Assembly: GCA_026419785.1 (NCBI GenBank)
Contig: JAODTK010004521.1
Location: 310,001-374,000 of the forward strand
Length of the DNA stretch: 64,000 nucleotides
Source: Sclerodactyla briareus
Lineage: Eukaryota > Echinodermata > Holothuroidea > Dendrochirotida > Sclerodactylidae
Reading direction: 5' to 3'
Shown: in pieces, positions 60,652-64,000 of the stretch
How the letters are laid out: each line of letters opens with the position of its first letter
Numbering within the stretch: the first letter of the stretch is position 1
Program-made: the position numbers and the translations under genes
Notes under the pieces: generated by a model
The model's input: the letters and a program-made list of their open reading frames with translations, nothing else
Told to the model about the DNA's origin: nothing
Databases searched by the model: none

Positions 60652-61469
60652 TTGTCATTCCACATGCCTCGAGCCAACAAACAAGGAAATAAGACTCAAA
60701 CGTCAGCAGAAAACACTGCATCTCGGCCTAGTACACGCTCTCAATTTGAACGTACTGGACTCCTACGTTACATGCCTATGGAAAGCATAGAGGTCGCGAT
60801 GGCGAACAAAGAGAAGCTGAAGTTTCTACAACGAACTGGAAAACCGCCTTGAAAGCTTCCAGGATTCAGTTGAACATGCGATGAGAGGTAGCCAGTCATC
60901 TATTACTGTTCTGGAGAAGAATCTCGGAGAGGCCGTCGAGTTTCAAGCTAAACGGATAGACTCGTTAGAAAACAAAATGGCGGCAAAAGACAACGAGCTG
61001 GAGAGTTTGAAGTGAAAAATCACGCTCTTAGAGAATAGACTGGAAACCATCGCAGTTGACTTAAACAAACAGGAAAGAATAACCAGACGAAACAATTTTC
61101 GTGTTGTTGGCATCCCTTTGGAGAAGGACGAGGTATGCGAGGCTATTGTGAGGACAAGGGTTTTGTCCCTAATCACCGACGATGCTTCGAAGAGCGTTGT
61201 CATCGAGACGGCAGAGGATTTGGAGATAACCCCCCTCATATCCTTGTTCGGTGTCTTTCCTTTGGAAAGAGAAGCTTGCAGTGATGAAAGCAAGACGAGC
61301 GGCACTTGGGAACCAGCAATTCTTCGTTGTCGATGACCTCACAAGAGCAGATTTGAAGGAGAAGCAGAAATGGGCGGCGAAAGTAGCTGAGTTGTATAGT
61401 CGAGGTGTCAAGCTACGATTCACAGGCGGTAAATGGAGAGATGCTGCAGGGAAGCCATATGCGTTCTGA
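60652..61469 (+). pseudogene. LINE ORF1 (RNA-binding chaperone type), frame-broken
   Basis: ORF1 proteins of L1/Tx1 LINEs bind the element RNA as trimers. The first ATG (60,667) or the upstream codons begin 'MPRANKQGNK'. An Arg/Ser/Thr-rich N-terminus follows, then a heptad-like coiled coil with regularly spaced Leu/Ile/Glu ('SITVLEKNLGEAVEF', 'KRIDSLENKMAAKDNELESLK', 'ITLLENRLETIAVDLNKQER', 60,890-61,080). An RRM-type start 'RRNNFRVVGIPLEKDE' lies at 61,086-61,133, with 'VVIETA' at 61,198. The C-terminal block is 'KARRAALGNQQFF', 'DLTRADLKEKQKWAAKV', 'LYSRGVKLRFTGGKWRDAAG', 'KPYAF' and stop at 61,467-61,469. There is a frame change near 60,836, a TGA at about 61,014 and another shift between 61,200 and 61,270. 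No intact product. Confidence 0.88.
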
Positions 61470-61899
61470 TTACCTGTTTGTTTACCAGGACATTGGACTA
61501 TGTGTTTACAATTTTCAGGACGATGTTTATAGTCCATATTGATGAGAACGTGTTTGGATCGGATTACGTCTCACTTGTGATAGAACATTTTTCATCCCAT
61601 TTTCACTTTTCTTACTGAACAAGGCTACATGCTAGTTATGTTTCAGTAATCGATGAAATGATATTGTCCAAACTTCAGCAGATGCAATCAGCAAACCGCT
61701 GGTTCCCAGTTTCCCTAACATTTGGTAGCGGATTGACCCCACAGAGGGGTTTTCTATTTCATGGTACAAATCTCGCCGAATGTGGTATTCTACTCTTTTT
61801 CTCTCTTTCTTCTTATTTTTTCTTATGCCAATCAATCCATTCAACAAGTCGAGTTTTTCAAGGTTAAGCAACATGTTTTTTTCTACAATTAGAAAACGT

Positions 61900-64000
61900 A
61901 TGGCTGAATTAGAAATCAGCACGTATAATGTGCGGGGCATCAATCATTTTAAAAAGCGGAAGCAAGTGTTGGCTTATTTGAAAGTTGATAAAAAACAGTA
62001 TATTTTCTAACAGGAGACTCATAGTCACCAAAGAAAATGATTGTCCCTGTGCAAGAAGACTGGGGAGGGCGCATATTAATTTAGTCACGGCTCCAGCCGC
62101 AGCAGAGGTGTATGTTTTTGTTGAATCCTTCTATGATGTGAGTTGATACCTTGGTTAGCCTCTGCGATGGCAGATATTCATTGACTTTCCGAAAACCATT
62201 TTCTATATGGTCCGAATTCTGACGATGCAGATTTTTTCCACGATCTACTTAAAATTTTATGCGACGTGCAGTGCCGATTCCAATTATTAGTGAGATTTAA
62301 TTGTGTGTTTCAATGTGCTATGGACAAACAAGGGGGCATTCCCAGGACGAATTTTAATGTCAGGATGAAATGTTTGGAGATTATGTAAATTCTAGATCTG
62401 AAGATATTGGAGGAAATAGAATTCCGCATCAAAAAGACTATACGTGGAGGTCGAACTGTACCTCGGGTATATGCTGGCGACTAACATTTTTTTTCTAATT
62501 CGCGGACCCTTGAAACATCAGTCAACTACACTTTTTTCTCTAGCTACACTCAGATCACTCCATTGTAAATTTGAATTTATCAACTAGATGTTGAGAAGCG
62601 AGGGCCTGGTTTCTGGAAGTTTAATTCTTCTTTTTTAACAGATAGTATGTATACTGAATTGATTACTGATACAATTACATCCGCAACTGGCTGAAGTGGC
62701 ATGGTGAGAACCGCTCCGTTATTTGGGAGTTCTAGAAGACCGTAGTCGTAAGGTTCTTGAATTATGGTAAGAGAAGCGAGAGAGGAGTGTAAACAAGAGA
62801 GGGGAGTTAGTTATGAGAAGTAAAATTAGAAAAAAGGTTATCACAACCAGCCCAATGCGGATATCGCAACCAGATTAGCCATAGAAAGGAGAAAATTGTA
62901 GAGCATTTTTTTTTATTATAAGTTACAAGGCTTATATTCGTTCGAGGGCAGATTGGGTCGGCCGAGGGTGAGAAAAATACAAAGTATTTTCTTAATTGGA
63001 AAAGAGTACAAATCCGCAAATGTCATACGCAAATTGATAATGTATTTCAGGTTCGGAGATTACTGATACCTCTGCAATCTTGAAAGAGTTGTTTTTATTT
63101 TATTAGAACCTCTACACCAATGACCGTCATGATTTTGATCCATTTTTTCATGATTTTGAGTTTAATAAGACATTAAGTGCAGATGAGGCAGGGAGGTGTG
63201 ACGGTCTGTTGACAGTGGAGGAATGCAAAAGTGTGCTTTTCGCAATGCCTAATGGAAAAAGTCCCGGGAGTGACGGTTTATCAGCAGATGTTTATATAAA
63301 AAAAAATTGCTCAAGTGTGTAATTTAGAACTAATTCCTAATTTTGCTTTTCAGGCGAGGTTGCCTTGTCTAGGAGCAATCCACGTAGTGAAATACACCTT
63401 ATTCCGAAGCCGGATAAAAAATATTAAGCTAGTAAAAAAGTATAGACCCAGTCTCATTGTCAAACATTGATTACAAAATCTGATCAAAAACTTTGCAAAC
63501 CAGACTTAAACAGATTCGTAATCAGTTAATTGAGGTCGAGTCAAAACGGGACCATTAAGGGTCGTTTCATTGGAGAGAAGGCGCTGTATTCTTGTACATA
63601 ATACTGTAGGGATAATTCCATTTCGGGATTTTATTTTTTTGGATTTCTAAAAAGCCTTTGATAGGGACTGAATTGAATTTCATTTCTTCCCTAAATTTAT
63701 ATGGGTTTAATGAGAGTTTGCCAGTGGATCAATAACTCTATATTATGCGTCTTGCTTCGGTGGGTAACAATGGCTTTGCGTTGCAGCGTTGACATTACAA
63801 GAGGGTCGACACGATGTCCTTTAAGCCCGCTTATCTTCATTCTTTGTTTGAACTTTTAGCTATGAAATTAGGGGCTAGAAAGTCTTAAAGTTTAGGTTTT
63901 AACGAGAAACTTAAAGAGTTTGCAATATGCAGATGACACTGTAATTTTTCTAGACGGTTCTCATAGCTCGCTTAGGGAAATATTAAAATATTTACAGCAA
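61900..64000 (+). pseudogene. LINE ORF2 (endonuclease plus reverse transcriptase), frame-broken, runs off the window
   Basis: ORF2 nicks target DNA and copies the RNA by target-primed reverse transcription. The start ATG at 61,900 gives 'MAELEISTYNVRGINHFKKR', the first block of an APE-type endonuclease with its Asn. 'QETHSH' (about 62,010) carries the catalytic Glu region. 'GPGFWKFNSSFLTDS' (about 62,600) marks the end of the endonuclease. The RT begins with 'EECKSVLFAMPNGKSPGSDG' (63,225-63,284), 'SEIHLIPKPDKK' (about 63,388-63,423), 'GRFIGE' (about 63,560), 'FLDF..KAFDRD' (about 63,638-63,668) and 'LQYADDTVIFLDGS' with YADD at 63,926-63,937. The last readable block is 'LREILKYLQ' at the window edge. 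Many stops and frameshifts; the catalytic residues themselves are still spelled. Confidence 0.9.

Larger units (their letters stand above)
60652..64000 (+). mobile_element. Tx1/L1-like LINE, 3' part beyond window
   Basis: The order ORF1 (60,652-61,469), spacer of about 430 bp, and ORF2 endonuclease start (61,900) then RT (to the window end) is the canonical two-ORF layout of L1/Tx1-clade retrotransposons. Distances from the ORF2 start to the 'NGKSPGSDGL' block (about 1.37 kb) and to YADD (about 2.03 kb) are close to those of intact elements. The copy is therefore nearly full length over this part rather than deleted. Frames break every 50-150 bp through small indels. The 5' boundary is unclear and the 3' end is outside the window. 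Confidence 0.9.

Noticed and set aside
1-64000. Prokaryotic genes, operons, CRISPR arrays or phage modules
   Set aside because: No long frames, no ribosome-binding-site pattern and no regularly spaced identical repeats with unique spacers; LINEs, SINE-like pieces and microsatellites indicate an animal nuclear genome.

Overview
The window looks like repeat-rich, non-genic DNA from a metazoan nuclear genome. The most likely source is a marine invertebrate and possibly a deuterostome such as an echinoderm or hemichordate, but I cannot name a species. The reasons are: no long open frames and no operon-like packing in 64 kb; long (AT)n, (GT)n and (CA)n microsatellites; many poly-G/poly-C tracts; decayed non-LTR retrotransposons (LINEs); tRNA-like SINE pieces; and several families of diverged tandem and dispersed repeats. 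I found no host protein-coding gene, rRNA, functional tRNA or CRISPR array that I would defend.

The clearest coding remains are reverse-transcriptase pieces. A Tx1/L1-like LINE on the + strand enters at about 60.65 kb and runs off the right edge. It has a broken ORF1 (coiled coil, RRM-like block, C-terminal block) and a broken ORF2 (endonuclease start, then RT with a readable YADD box at 63,926-63,937). Two related CR1/L2-like RT fragments lie at 19.69-20.25 kb and 24.44-25.28 kb (+). Two further jockey/CR1-group RT fragments of different lineages lie at 37.06-38.24 kb (-) and 42.39-43.12 kb (+). A weaker L1/Tx1-like C-terminal piece lies at 39.43-39.91 kb (-). All are broken by frequent small indels while local protein similarity stays good. 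That pattern could be element decay or uncorrected long-read error.

Layout. 1-7.8 kb: unrecognised DNA with one 16-bp inverted repeat. 7.83-8.19 kb: tandem module of about 110 bp with reverse CCAAT boxes and X-box/CRE-like sites. 8.2-12.2 kb: a strong hairpin and a G-rich palindromic repeat. 12.25-15.1 kb: three consecutive tandem systems (388-bp unit, a 'gaccttgacc' dispersed family with (CA)n, and a unit of about 200 bp). 15.1-19.5 kb: nothing recognised. 19.5-26.5 kb: dense mobile DNA (two LINE fragments, GGCCTCGG blocks, one copy of a long dispersed repeat, SINE-like piece, (AT)n). 27-37 kb: mostly unrecognised DNA with a degenerate tandem array at 32.2-33.2 kb. 37-43.1 kb: three LINE fragments and an array of alternating GAGTG/CACTC motifs. 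43-51 kb: mostly unrecognised. 51-54 kb: the inverted second copy of the 23.6-24.4 kb repeat and two tRNA-like pieces. 55-57.4 kb: microsatellites around a small unique island. 60-64 kb: SINE-like piece, then the Tx1-like LINE.

Nothing here forms a pathway. The sequence is best read as intergenic or intronic DNA shaped by retrotransposition and tandem duplication. The most interesting observations are the X/CRE/CCAAT-like tandem module, the GAGTG/CACTC array, the 200-bp and 388-bp tandem arrays, and a short core motif shared by otherwise different repeats.
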